A stretch of DNA of 64,000 nt from Helicobacter pylori NCTC 11637 = CCUG 17874 = ATCC 43504 = JCM 12093 (GTDB lineage: Bacteria > Campylobacterota > Campylobacteria > Campylobacterales > Helicobacteraceae), in the NCBI RefSeq assembly GCF_900478295.1, contig NZ_LS483488.1, positions 620,001-684,000 of the forward strand, read 5' to 3'. Numbering within the stretch: position 1 is the stretch's first letter; every line of letters begins with the position of its first letter. The translations under genes were made by a program, and so were the position numbers. Below the pieces are notes generated by a model. It ran no database searches, had not been told where the DNA came from, and was given only the letters and a program-made list of their open reading frames with translations. This document shows, one piece after another, positions 1 to 10,262 of the stretch.

Positions 1-984
1 GGGATAGGGGGGTTTATTTTTGCGATCAATGTTTTAGCGATCATTATCTTTTTTGCTAGCTTGATTTCACTTCTATATTATTTAAAAATCATGCCTTTAT
101 TTATCAATCTCATCGGTGGGGCGTTGCAAAAATGCTTAGGCACTTCTAAAGCAGAAAGCATGAGCGCAGCGGCTAATATTTTTGTAGCGCACACAGAAGC
201 GCCCTTAGTCATTAAACCTTATTTGAAAAGCATGAGCGATTCAGAGATTTTTGCGGTCATGTGCGTGGGCATGGCTAGCGTTGCGGGGCCTGTGTTAGCC
301 GGGTATGCGAGCATGGGCATTCCTTTGCCTTATTTAATCGCCGCTTCGTTTATGTCCGCTCCTGGGGGTTTGTTGTTCGCTAAAATCATTTACCCGCAAA
401 ACGAAGCCATTTCTAGCCATGCAGATGTTTCTGCAGAAAAACATGTCAATGCCATAGAAGCTATCGCTAATGGGGCAAGCACAGGGCTAAATTTAGCCTT
501 GCATGTGGGAGCGATGCTTTTAGCCTTTGTGGGAATGCTCGCGCTCATTAACGGGCTTTTAGGGGTTGTAGGGGGGGTTTTAGGCATGGAACATTTGTCT
601 TTAGGGTTGATTTTAGGCACGCTCTTAAAACCCTTAGCCTTTATGCTAGGCATTCCGTGGAGCCAGGCCGGGATTGCCGGAGAAATCATAGGCATTAAAA
701 TCGCGCTCAATGAATTTGTGGGCTATATGCAATTTTTGCCTTATTTGGGCGATAACCCTCCTTTAGTTTTGAGCGAGAAAACTAAAGCGATCATCACTTT
801 TGCGTTGTGCGGGTTTGCTAACTTAAGCTCAGTCGCTATGCTCATTGGAGGGCTTGGCAGTTTAGTGCCTAAAAAGAAGGATCTCATTATAAGGCTTGCT
901 TTAAAAGCGGTGCTTGTAGGCACGCTTTCTAATTTCATGAGCGCGACTATCGCCGGGTTATTCATAGGGTTAAGCACCAATTAA
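1..984 (+). CDS. nupC: Nucleoside permease NupC, 5'-truncated by the window edge
   Basis: Cation-coupled nucleoside symporter of the inner membrane (concentrative nucleoside transporter family). The frame is open from base 1, so the N-terminus lies outside the window; about 327 residues are present, against roughly 400 to 420 for the family. What is seen is a series of hydrophobic segments, the conserved stretch around [18 protein letters not shown] and the downstream [14 protein letters not shown] motif typical of CNT carriers. It is followed 11 bases later by deoB and then deoD, which fits uptake coupled to nucleoside breakdown. A TTG near position 61 could be mistaken for a start, but the homology continues upstream of it. 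Confidence 0.93.
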   Translation, partial: GIGGFIFAINVLAIIIFFASLISLLYYLKIMPLFINLIGGALQKCLGTSKAESMSAAANIFVAHTEAPLVIKPYLKSMSDSEIFAVMCVGMASVAGPVLAGYASMGIPLPYLIAASFMSAPGGLLFAKIIYPQNEAISSHADVSAEKHVNAIEAIANGASTGLNLALHVGAMLLAFVGMLALINGLLGVVGGVLGMEHLSLGLILGTLLKPLAFMLGIPWSQAGIAGEIIGIKIALNEFVGYMQFLPYLGDNPPLVLSEKTKAIITFALCGFANLSSVAMLIGGLGSLVPKKKDLIIRLALKAVLVGTLSNFMSATIAGLFIGLSTN

Positions 985-995
985 AAGGACAAGGC

Positions 996-2935
<1,940 letters not shown>

Positions 2936-2980
2936 CCTTTTTTGTTGCCCCCATAAGTTAAGGATAAAATTTAAAGGAAA

Positions 2981-3006
2981 CCCTTAAAGCTAAAAAGCCT
3001 TAAGGG
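2981..3006 (-). terminator. Terminator-like hairpin at the 3' end of the aapA1 transcript
   Basis: Inverted repeat of ten base pairs with one mismatch around a six-base loop (CCCTTAAGGC / GCTTTAAGGG on the minus strand), followed on that strand by a T-rich run (TTTCCTTT). It lies about 50 bases past the aapA1 stop, where an aapA mRNA of roughly 220 nt would end. On the plus strand it has no T-run, so it is a weaker candidate for terminating deoD. Confidence 0.6.
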
Positions 3007-3057
3007 AACTTTGGAAAAACAAAAGCTATCGTTTTACAGAAACTTCGTTTTACAAAA

Positions 3058-3151
3058 CTACCGCTTCAATAAAACAACAACTTTACACCCCAAAAACGAA
3101 ATTTCAAGGTATAATGTTCTCCAAGAGTTTTTGCCATGTTTTGGTAGCCAT
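3058..3151 (-). pseudogene. aapA1: AapA1-type type I toxin gene with a one-base frameshift
   Basis: On the minus strand an ATG at 3151 sits 7 bases after AAAAGGAG. Reading starts MATK and is then thrown out of frame, ending after 15 codons ([15 protein letters not shown]). If one A of the AAAA run (plus-strand T's at 3139-3142) is removed, the frame reads [30 protein letters not shown] and stops at 3058. That matches the known 30-residue AapA1 peptide at nearly every position. The interval is 94 bases, one more than the 93 expected for 30 codons plus stop. AapA1 is a small hydrophobic, inner-membrane-targeting toxin. Here it is probably inactive unless the extra base is a sequencing error. 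Confidence 0.8.
3110..3115 (+). promoter_or_regulatory. -10 element of the IsoA1 antisense RNA promoter
   Basis: Perfect TATAAT, preceded by AAGG, opposite the end of the aapA1 reading frame. Transcription is expected to start about seven bases downstream, near 3122. The same box occurs in the second copy at 5431. Confidence 0.75.
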
Positions 3152-3208
3152 GACAAACTCCTTTTATGGATTTATCCCCATAATCCGACTTATGGGGGTG
3201 TTTATTTT
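3122..3208 (+). ncRNA. isoA1: IsoA1-type antisense RNA (antitoxin of aapA1)
   Basis: A roughly 80-nt RNA is inferred from a TATAAT box at 3110 and an intrinsic terminator made of CCCCATAA (3176-3183), a six-base loop and TTATGGGG (3190-3197), then G-T-rich sequence ending in TTTATTTT. It is fully complementary to the aapA1 ribosome binding site, start codon and first codons. That fits the known IsoA mechanism of blocking toxin translation and promoting RNase III cleavage. The 5' and 3' ends are estimates. Confidence 0.75.
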
Positions 3209-3314
3209 ACAACAATCTTTCTAAAACCAAATCCCAATTAAATAAAAACACTCTTACAAGCTTGATTGAGTGCGTCAAAACACCCTAAAACTTTTTTTTG
3301 AAATCCAATAAATT

Positions 3315-3320
3315 TATGAT
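3315..3320 (+). promoter_or_regulatory. Probable -10 element of hopQ
   Basis: TATGAT, 76 bases upstream of the hopQ ATG, in an AT-rich stretch that also carries a T8 tract at 3292-3299. The tract lies about where a -35 region would be, so changes in its length could alter promoter spacing. Confidence 0.45.
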
Positions 3321-3396
3321 AAAATTAAACGCATTGTAAATAAATTCTCATTTTGATACATTTTTTACAATAAAACATTACTTAAAGGGACATTTT

Positions 3397-5322
3397 ATGA
3401 AAAAAACGAAAAAAACAATTTTGCTTTCTCTAACTCTTGCGTCATCATTGCTCCATGCTGAAGACAACGGCGTTTTTTTAAGCGTGGGTTATCAAATCGG
3501 TGAAGCGGTTCAAAAAGTGAAAAACGCCGACAAGGTGCAAAAACTTTCAGACGCTTATGAACAATTAAGCCGGCTTTTAACCAACGATAATGGCACAAAC
3601 TCAAAGACAAGCGCGCAAGCGATCAACCAAGCGGTTAATAATTTGAACGAACGCGCAAAAACTTTAGCCGGTGGGACAACCAATTCCCCTGCCTATCAAG
3701 CCACGCTTTTAGCGTTGAGATCGGTGTTAGGGCTATGGAATAGCATGGGTTATGCGGTCATATGCGGAGGCTATACCAAAAGTCCAGGCGAAAACAATCA
3801 AAAAAATTTCCACTACACCGATGAGAATGGCAACGGCACTACAATCAATTGCGGTGGGAGCACAAATAGTAATGGCACTCATAGTTCTAGCGGCACAAAT
3901 ACATTAAAAGCAGACAAAAATGTTTCTCTATCTATTGACCAATACGAAGCCATCCATGAAGCCTATCAAATCCTTTCAAAAGCTTTAAAACAAGCCGGGC
4001 TTGCTCCTTTAAATAGCAAAGGGGAAAAATTAGAAGCGCATGTAACCACATCAAAGTATCAACAAGATAATCAAACTAAAACGACAACTTCTGTTATTGA
4101 TACGACTAATGATGCGCAAAATCTTTTGACTCAAGCGCAAACGATTGTCAATACCCTTAAAGATTATTGCCCCATGTTGATAGCGAAATCTAGTAGTGGA
4201 AGTAGTGGCACAGCTACTACAAACACCCCTTTATGGCAAACAGCCGGTGGCGGCAAAAATTCATGCGCGACTTTTGGTGCGGAGTTTAGTGCCGCTTCAG
4301 ACATGATTAATAATGCGCAAAAAATCGTTCAAGAAACCCAACAACTCAGCGCCAACCAACCAAAAAATATCACACAACCCCATAATCTCAACCTTAACAC
4401 CCCTAGCAGTCTTACGGCTTTAGCTCAAAAAATGCTCAAAAACGCGCAATCTCAAGCAGAAATTTTAAAACTAGCCAATCAAGTGGAGAGCGATTTTAAC
4501 AAACTTTCTTCAGGCTATCTTAAAGACTACATAGGGAAATGCGATGCGAGCGCTATAAGCAGCGCGAATATGACAATGCAAAATCAAAAGAACAATTGGG
4601 GGAACGGGTGCGCAGGCGTGGAAGAAACTCTAACTTCATTAAAAACAAGCGCCGCTGATTTTAACAACCAAACGCCTCAAATCAATCAAGCGCAAAACCT
4701 AGCCAACACCCTTATTCAAGAACTTGGCAACAACCCTTTTAGGAATATGGGCATGATCGCTTCTTCAACCACGAATAACGGCGCCTTGAATGGTCTTGGG
4801 GTGCAAGTGGGTTATAAGCAATTTTTTGGAGAAAAGAAAAGATGGGGGTTAAGGTATTATGGTTTCTTTGATTACAACCACGCCTATATCAAATCCAATT
4901 TCTTTAACTCGGCTTCTGATGTTTGGACTTATGGGGTGGGCAGCGATTTATTGTTTAATTTCATCAACGATAAAAACACCAACTTCTTAGGCAAGAATAA
5001 CCAGATTTCTTTTGGGCTTTTTGGAGGCATCGCCTTAGCAGGGACTTCATGGCTTAATTCTCAATTTGTGAATTTAAAAACCGTCAGCAATGTCTATAGC
5101 GCTAAAGTGAATACGGCTAACTTCCAATTTTTATTCAATTTAGGCTTGAGAACCAATCTCGCTAGACCTAAGAAAAAAGATAGTCATCATGCGGCTCAAC
5201 ATGGCATGGAATTGGGCGTGAAAATCCCTACCATTAACACGAATTACTATTCTTTTCTAGACACCAAACTAGAATATAGAAGGCTTTATAGCGTGTATCT
5301 CAATTATGTGTTTGCCTATTAA
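3397..5322 (+). CDS. hopQ: Outer membrane adhesin HopQ
   Basis: Hop-family outer membrane protein that binds human CEACAMs and supports CagA translocation. A signal peptide of about 20 residues ends at LLHA/EDNG. The mature N-terminal half is a helical adhesin domain with three cysteine pairs, at precursor residues 123/152, 258/290 and 382/405. With 20 residues removed these become 103/132, 238/270 and 362/385, the spacing described for HopQ. The last 190 or so residues (from [14 protein letters not shown]) form the conserved Hop beta-domain, ending LNYVFAY with a terminal aromatic residue. ATG after TTAAAGGGACATTTT. AapA/IsoA loci flank it on both sides. Confidence 0.95.
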   Translation: MKKTKKTILLSLTLASSLLHAEDNGVFLSVGYQIGEAVQKVKNADKVQKLSDAYEQLSRLLTNDNGTNSKTSAQAINQAVNNLNERAKTLAGGTTNSPAYQATLLALRSVLGLWNSMGYAVICGGYTKSPGENNQKNFHYTDENGNGTTINCGGSTNSNGTHSSSGTNTLKADKNVSLSIDQYEAIHEAYQILSKALKQAGLAPLNSKGEKLEAHVTTSKYQQDNQTKTTTSVIDTTNDAQNLLTQAQTIVNTLKDYCPMLIAKSSSGSSGTATTNTPLWQTAGGGKNSCATFGAEFSAASDMINNAQKIVQETQQLSANQPKNITQPHNLNLNTPSSLTALAQKMLKNAQSQAEILKLANQVESDFNKLSSGYLKDYIGKCDASAISSANMTMQNQKNNWGNGCAGVEETLTSLKTSAADFNNQTPQINQAQNLANTLIQELGNNPFRNMGMIASSTTNNGALNGLGVQVGYKQFFGEKKRWGLRYYGFFDYNHAYIKSNFFNSASDVWTYGVGSDLLFNFINDKNTNFLGKNNQISFGLFGGIALAGTSWLNSQFVNLKTVSNVYSAKVNTANFQFLFNLGLRTNLARPKKKDSHHAAQHGMELGVKIPTINTNYYSFLDTKLEYRRLYSVYLNYVFAY

Positions 5323-5354
5323 AAACTCTCTTTTTAAAAAAAAAAGGGGGGGGG

Positions 5355-5461
5355 TTAAACTTCTAAAAAACCCCTAAAGCTAAAAATTTTCAAAAAACAA
5401 TCATTAAACCCTAAAAAAGAAATTTTAAGGTATAATGTTTCCGCCATTTTTAGTTTTCCAT
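5355..5461 (-). pseudogene. Degenerate second aapA-like toxin gene
   Basis: The minus strand repeats the aapA1 leader almost exactly, including AAAAAGGAGTTTGCCATG with the ATG at 5461, but the frame stops after three codons (MEN). A second ATG at 5447 opens 30 codons that align with AapA only at the start (ETLYLKISFLGF) and then diverge (NDCFLKIFSFRGFLEV). That ATG is more than 20 bases from the ribosome binding site. The 5' arm of the terminator hairpin seen in copy one has decayed. I read this as a toxin remnant rather than a working gene. Confidence 0.65.
5431..5436 (+). promoter_or_regulatory. -10 element of the second IsoA-like RNA
   Basis: Perfect TATAAT in the context AAGGTATAATGTT, identical to the box in front of isoA1 at 3110. 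Confidence 0.65.
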
Positions 5462-5518
5462 GGCAAACTCCTTTTTAGAATTTATCCCCATAATCGCTCT
5501 TATGGGGCGTTTGTTTTA
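5443..5518 (+). ncRNA. Second IsoA-like antisense RNA
   Basis: Shares with isoA1 the promoter, the body (GGCAAACTCCTTTT) and a terminator of CCCCATAA (5486-5493) and TTATGGGG (5500-5507), followed by CGTTTGTTTT. The 457-base gap between hopQ and the next gene otherwise holds a G9 run at 5346-5354, the toxin remnant, and about 260 bases (5519-5779) in which I see only AT-rich upstream sequence of the permease gene. Because the toxin is decayed, this RNA may now be orphaned or may act on other aapA copies in trans. Confidence 0.6.
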
Positions 5519-5779
5519 CAACAATCTTTTCAAATTTAAAAAACGCTCTCAAAAACCATTAAAGAGTGAAATTATCTTACAAGATGAGCTTTTTGCAATT
5601 TTCGTTAAAACGATTATTTTTTAGCGGAGTTTTTCTAAAAAAAGGGTTTTTTACTCACTTTTCTTGATTGAAACAACACAATCAAGCGTCTTAAGGCAAT
5701 TTAAAATAAAATAGCGCTAGCATGACCTAAAAGCCCCTTATTAAATTAATCTATACCAAATAGTAAGGAGTTATCTAAC

Positions 5780-7087
5780 ATGGGGTTTTTCAAGCTTAAA
5801 GAACACAACACTAACATTGCCACCGAGTTTAGAGCGGGTTTAACGACTTTTATCACCATGATTTACATCGTGCCCTTAAACGCTCTTATCCTTTCTCACG
5901 CCAACATGCCTTATGAAGCCCTTTTGAGCGCAACGGCCATTATCACTATCTTATCGAGTGTGTTTAACGGATTGTGGGCAAACACCCCCATAGCCATGAG
6001 CGTGGGCTTAGGGTTATCGGCTTATTTTAGCTTCGGGTTAGTTCAAGGGCTAAAACTCCCTTGGCAAAGTGCTTTAGGCATCGTAGCGCTCTCGGGAGCG
6101 ATTTTTGTGATTTTGTCTTTCACTAAATTTAGAAGTTGGGTCATGCGAAGCATTCCTAGCGATTTAAGGCGTGCGGTGAGCGCGGGGATAGGGGCTTTTA
6201 TCGCATTTATTGGCCTTAAAGAAATGCATATTGTCGTTACCCATAAGGCTACGCTTGTAACCTTAGGCGATTTTGGCGATCCGCATGTGTTATTGGGGGT
6301 TGTGGGGATCATTCTAACTTTCGCACTCTACACGCTCAAAATCAGGGGTTCTTTCATTATAGCAGTCTTAATCACTTCCATTCTCGCATGGGTTTTAAAG
6401 CTAGCCCCTTACCCTAGCGAATTTTTTTCCATGCCCGCTAGCATTAGCCCTATCGCCTTTCAATTAGATTTTAAGGGCATTTTTTTTGATGCGAGTGGGG
6501 CTTTCACTTTAGCGTTAGTGCCAGTCATCATCACTTTTTTTGTAACCGATTTGTTTGATTCTTTAGGCACGCTTGCAGGGATTGGCCACAAGACTGATTT
6601 TTTCAATGATGAAGAAAAAAACAAGGAATTGGAAAAGACTTTGGAAGCGGATGCGGTGGCTTCTTTAGGGAGCGCGGTGGTGGGCGTTTCTACCACGACG
6701 GCTTTTATAGAGAGTGCGAGTGGGGTTGAAGAGGGGGGCCGCACAGGGCTTACAGCGGTTTTTACCGGATTATTTTTTGTTTTAACGCTCTTTTGCTTGC
6801 CTCTTTTAAAAGCTATTCCTAGCAATGCGATTTATCCGGTGCTAGTGGTAGTAGGGGTTTTGATGTTTAGCGTGTTAGAGGGGGTGAATTTTAAAGACAT
6901 GGCCATTAGCGTTTCCACTTTTTTAACCGTGGTGATGATGCCCTTAACCTTCTCCATTGCCGATGGCTTAGCCTTTGGCTTTTTGTCTTATAGTATCATC
7001 AAACTAGTCCAAAAAGACTTCAAAGCCATCAATTCGGGCATTATCATTCTCTGCATCATTTCTGTTTCTGTATTTATCTTTCGTTAA
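5780..7087 (+). CDS. NCS2/AzgA-type purine permease
   Basis: Multi-pass inner membrane protein of 435 residues, best matching the AzgA/PbuG branch of the nucleobase:cation symporter-2 family, which imports hypoxanthine, guanine or adenine. Seen are the N-terminal EFRAGLTTFITMIYI segment and the paired signature regions DLFDSLGTLAGIGHKTDFF and TTAFIESASGVEEGGRTGLTA, which are diagnostic of this branch. The ATG follows AGTAAGGAGTTATCTAAC. Its position after the deo cluster and hopQ is compatible with purine supply, but the exact substrate cannot be read from sequence. Confidence 0.88.
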   Translation: MGFFKLKEHNTNIATEFRAGLTTFITMIYIVPLNALILSHANMPYEALLSATAIITILSSVFNGLWANTPIAMSVGLGLSAYFSFGLVQGLKLPWQSALGIVALSGAIFVILSFTKFRSWVMRSIPSDLRRAVSAGIGAFIAFIGLKEMHIVVTHKATLVTLGDFGDPHVLLGVVGIILTFALYTLKIRGSFIIAVLITSILAWVLKLAPYPSEFFSMPASISPIAFQLDFKGIFFDASGAFTLALVPVIITFFVTDLFDSLGTLAGIGHKTDFFNDEEKNKELEKTLEADAVASLGSAVVGVSTTTAFIESASGVEEGGRTGLTAVFTGLFFVLTLFCLPLLKAIPSNAIYPVLVVVGVLMFSVLEGVNFKDMAISVSTFLTVVMMPLTFSIADGLAFGFLSYSIIKLVQKDFKAINSGIIILCIISVSVFIFR

Positions 7088-7116
7088 GCTCTTTTTAAGG
7101 GGCTTTGCATTTTTTA
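7086..7116 (+). terminator. Possible terminator after the permease gene
   Basis: AAGCTC and GGGCTT pair around an eight-base loop (7086-7105) just after the stop codon, followed by TGCATTTTTT. The stem is short and includes a wobble. Confidence 0.4.
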
Positions 7117-7215
7117 CTCATTTCATGCCTCTTTTTCTTTATTTAGACAGATTATTATCTTAAAATAATTGTAATATCATTATTATTATATCAACTCAAT
7201 AAAAAAGGAGAAGGT

Positions 7216-8439
7216 ATGCAAAAAACTTCTAACACTTTGGCGCTGGGGAGTTTGACAGCGCTATTCTTTCTAATGGGTTTTATCACGGTTTTAAACGATA
7301 TTTTAATCCCACATTTAAAACCCATTTTTGACTTGACCTATTTTGAAGCTTCGCTCATTCAATTTTGCTTTTTTGGGGCGTATTTCATCATGGGAGGCGT
7401 TTTTGGGAATGTGATCAGTAAAATCGGCTACCCTTTTGGCGTGGTGCTTGGTTTTGTGATCACAGCGACGGGGTGCGCGTTGTTTTATCCGGCGGCGCAT
7501 TTTGGCTCTTATGGGTTTTTTTTAGGAGCGTTGTTTATTTTAGCGAGTGGGATTGTGTGCTTGCAAACCGCTGGTAATCCCTTTGTAACCTTGCTTTCTA
7601 AAGGTAAAGAAGCCAGAAACTTGGTTTTAGTCCAGGCGTTCAATTCGCTTGGCACAACTTTAGGGCCTATTTTTGGGAGCTTGTTGATTTTTAGCACGAC
7701 TAAAATGGGCGATAATGCAAGTTTGATAGACAAACTAGCGGACGCTAAAAGCGTTCAAATGCCTTATTTGGGCTTGGCGGTGTTTTCGCTCATTTTAGCC
7801 CTTGTGATGTATCTTTTGAAATTGCCTGATGTGGAAAAAGAAATGCCTAAAGAAACGACGCAAAAAAGCCTGTTTTCGCACAAACACTTTGTTTTTGGGG
7901 CTTTGGGGATCTTTTTCTATGTGGGGGGAGAAGTGGCGATTGGCTCATTCTTGGTGCTAAGCTTTGAAAAGCTTTTGAATTTAGACCCTCAATCAAGCGC
8001 GCATTACTTGGTGTATTATTGGGGAGGCGCGATGGTGGGCCGTTTCTTAGGCAGTGTGTTGATGAATAAAATTGCCCCTAATAAATACTTGGCTTTCAAT
8101 GCCTTAAGCTCTATTGTTCTCATCGCTTTAGCCATTATCATTGGAGGCAAGATCGCTTTATTCGCTCTGACTTTTGTGGGTTTTTTCAACTCTATCATGT
8201 TCCCTACCATCTTTTCTTTGGCTACGCTCAATTTAGGGCATCTCACTTCTAAGGCTTCTGGGGTGATTAGCATGGCGATTGTAGGAGGGGCGTTAATCCC
8301 CCCCATTCAAGGTGCGGTTACAGACATGCTCACAGCGACCGAATCAAATTTGCTCTACGCTTATGGTGTGCCGTTGTTATGCTATTTTTATATCCTCTTC
8401 TTTGCGCTTAAAGGGTATAAGCAAGAAGAAAACTCCTAA
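7216..8439 (+). CDS. gluP: Glucose/galactose transporter GluP
   Basis: MFS sugar:cation symporter of the FucP family, 407 residues with about 12 hydrophobic segments; the main hexose uptake system known in H. pylori. Family motifs include the N-terminal LFFLMGFITVLNDILIPHLK, which is characteristic of FucP/GluP, and VQAFNSLGTTLGPIFGS in the middle. The ATG is preceded by AAAAAAGGAGAAGGT. The gene is monocistronic, with an AT-rich upstream region containing TATTATTATATC. The stop is followed directly by A8G7, a homopolymer pair that is outside the coding frame. Confidence 0.93.
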   Translation: MQKTSNTLALGSLTALFFLMGFITVLNDILIPHLKPIFDLTYFEASLIQFCFFGAYFIMGGVFGNVISKIGYPFGVVLGFVITATGCALFYPAAHFGSYGFFLGALFILASGIVCLQTAGNPFVTLLSKGKEARNLVLVQAFNSLGTTLGPIFGSLLIFSTTKMGDNASLIDKLADAKSVQMPYLGLAVFSLILALVMYLLKLPDVEKEMPKETTQKSLFSHKHFVFGALGIFFYVGGEVAIGSFLVLSFEKLLNLDPQSSAHYLVYYWGGAMVGRFLGSVLMNKIAPNKYLAFNALSSIVLIALAIIIGGKIALFALTFVGFFNSIMFPTIFSLATLNLGHLTSKASGVISMAIVGGALIPPIQGAVTDMLTATESNLLYAYGVPLLCYFYILFFALKGYKQEENS

Positions 8440-8533
8440 AAAAAAGGGGGGGTTTCTTTCTTCTTTCCTTTCTTTTATCTTGTTTTAAAAATCAGTAATA
8501 AAGAACTTGACTTTAATCAAGCAAGCACTCTAT

Positions 8534-8576
8534 AAAAGGTTTTATTTGTCAGTATTTGATGAGGACAGAGCTTTTT
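8534..8576. repeat. Copy 1 of a dispersed ~40-bp intergenic repeat
   Basis: AAAGGTTTTATTTGTCAG then TATTTGATGAGGACAGAG and a T-run. It is closely similar to 37901-37946 in the same orientation and to the reverse complement of 22492-22526. It lies in the 269-base gap between gluP and the convergent exported-protein gene. I do not recognise the family. Confidence 0.55.
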
Positions 8577-8708
8577 TAACAACTTGAGACAAAAACACAA
8601 ACAGGGTTTTTAAAATTTTTAAGATGCGATCAAAAACACTGCCAATGAATAAAAAAATCCCCTAACTATAAAAGATTAAGAGATTTTAAGAATGAAGCTA
8701 AAAGAAGA

Positions 8709-9260
8709 CTAGTAAATGGGTTTAGCGCCTTTGAATTTATATTCCGTAAGAAACCCGGTCCCATCAAAATTACCCACTAAAGAGATTTTTGCAATATCAC
8801 CCACTTGGCAATCCGTCTCTAAAATAAGATAAGGCACTTCATTTTGACCGATTAAAGTGATCACACGACCCTTTTTTTCACGACTTTGCTTGGGGAACTC
8901 TTTAGAATCAAGGCCTGTGGTATTATCGCCGGTTTGGAGCATTCTAAAAGCATAGCACATACCATCATTGATTTGAGCGCTATAAATCTTGCCTTTTTTA
9001 ACTTCTTTTTTAACCCCCGGTTTAAGCGCGATGCGTATTTCTGAGTGGATCTCAGCTTCTTGCATTTTGCCCTTATAATCTCGCACCTGCACTTTATGCA
9101 CACCATTAGGATCTCCCTTTTTAAGCAGAGAATCTTCATAGCTGAATTTTTGAATGTCTAAATCCCCATCAATAAAACTCCTAGCATGAAGCTGAACGCT
9201 CAAAAGCCCTAGCAATCCAATTAATGAAAATTTCAAACAACGCTTATAAAAACAACTCAT
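8709..9260 (-). CDS. Exported hypothetical protein
   Basis: About 183 residues with a clear signal peptide (CFYKRCLKFSLIGLLGLLSVQLHA, cleaved before RSFIDG), so periplasmic or secreted. I chose the ATG at 9260 because AAGGA sits eight bases upstream; an in-frame TTG two codons earlier is less likely. The mature part is mixed beta-rich sequence with two cysteines (INDGMCYAF and LETDCQVGD) that could form a disulfide. No domain is recognised. It is convergent with gluP and just downstream of the glnPPQH transporter genes, but separated from glnH by 120 bases, so co-transcription is uncertain. Confidence 0.8.
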   Translation of the reverse strand: MSCFYKRCLKFSLIGLLGLLSVQLHARSFIDGDLDIQKFSYEDSLLKKGDPNGVHKVQVRDYKGKMQEAEIHSEIRIALKPGVKKEVKKGKIYSAQINDGMCYAFRMLQTGDNTTGLDSKEFPKQSREKKGRVITLIGQNEVPYLILETDCQVGDIAKISLVGNFDGTGFLTEYKFKGAKPIY

Positions 9261-9380
9261 CAACAAATCCTTTCAATGTAAAATCAAACAAATATATCCC
9301 AAAATGAAAAACAAAAAGATCACAAAATTGCTAATTTAGCAACAAAAACGCACCCTGTCAAGAAATCAGGCCTAAAGAAA

Positions 9381-10214
9381 TCATTCAAAAATAATTTCTT
9401 CCGGTTTGATTTCATCGCCATAAACAGGCTCTAAAGTTTCCTTGTAAGCTTCTTTTAAGAAGTCGCTAGAAATGAGGGAATCAATTTCGTTGTTCAACCA
9501 TTCTAAAAGCTTAGGGTTGCCCTTTTTAATCGCTGGAGCGATCACATCCTTATCGCCAAGGCTTGTAATGCCTAATTTAAATTCAGGGTGCTGTTTTGTC
9601 CAAGCGAGCAATAAAGTGTTGTCATGGGCTAGAGCGGTAGCCTTATTGTTTAAAAGGGCTAAAAAAGTTTCTGTGTTTTGCTCAAATTTCAAAAGTTTGA
9701 TATTGGGGTAATTTTTAGTGAAATAAAAATCCGCTGTCGTGCCTTTATTCACAATCAACTCTTTATCTTTTAACTCTTCTATATTTTTAATGACCCCATC
9801 TTTAGAAACCACCCCTAAAGCGACTTTCATATACGGCTTAGCGAAAGTAACGACTTTTTCTCTTTCTTTAGTGCGCGTGAAATTAGCCATGATAATATCC
9901 ACTTTATTGGCTTTTAAAAATTCCACCCTAGCTGAAGCTTCTACAGGAATAAACTCAATCTTATTTTCATCGCCCAATAAATCAAGGGCCATGCGTTTAG
10001 CAATGACTACATCATAGCCTTGATATTTCCCTTTAGAATCCACAGAGCCAAAAGGAGGCTTATCGCTAAAAACCCCCACTTTTAAAACCCCTCTTTGCTT
10101 AATGACTTCTAAAGCGTCCTTTTTTTCTTTATGGCTATCAGAGCATGCATTAAAGACTAAAGCGATTAAAACTAAAAACAGCCCCCATACTTTAAAAAGC
10201 CCGTTTGTTTTCAT
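9381..10214 (-). CDS. glnH: Polar amino-acid ABC transporter, substrate-binding lipoprotein GlnH
   Basis: Family 3 solute-binding protein for a polar amino acid, annotated as glutamine in H. pylori. The start MKTNGLFKV at 10214 is preferred over a longer upstream reading because it puts the signal sequence at the N-terminus. The lipobox LVFNAC with Cys at about residue 23 predicts a membrane-anchored lipoprotein. The conserved segments GVLKVGVFSDKPPFG, YQGYDVVIAKRMA and NKGTTADFYF follow. It is the last gene of the minus-strand glnP-glnP-glnQ-glnH set. The ligand is not proven by sequence. Confidence 0.9.
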   Translation of the reverse strand: MKTNGLFKVWGLFLVLIALVFNACSDSHKEKKDALEVIKQRGVLKVGVFSDKPPFGSVDSKGKYQGYDVVIAKRMALDLLGDENKIEFIPVEASARVEFLKANKVDIIMANFTRTKEREKVVTFAKPYMKVALGVVSKDGVIKNIEELKDKELIVNKGTTADFYFTKNYPNIKLLKFEQNTETFLALLNNKATALAHDNTLLLAWTKQHPEFKLGITSLGDKDVIAPAIKKGNPKLLEWLNNEIDSLISSDFLKEAYKETLEPVYGDEIKPEEIIFE

Positions 10215-10262
10215 AAAAACGCCTTTTTTTGAAATTAAAACCATCTTTTTAGCAAACTTTAT

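Noticed and set aside
3011..3241. 76-codon plus-strand frame between deoD and hopQ
   Set aside because: It is the antisense of the aapA1 gene and runs through the isoA1 promoter and terminator. Its composition and position are explained by the toxin-antitoxin locus.
7141..7200. Fur box in front of gluP
   Set aside because: The AT-rich ATTATTATTATATC stretch resembles half of the TAATAATNATTATTA consensus, but the other half matches at too few positions.
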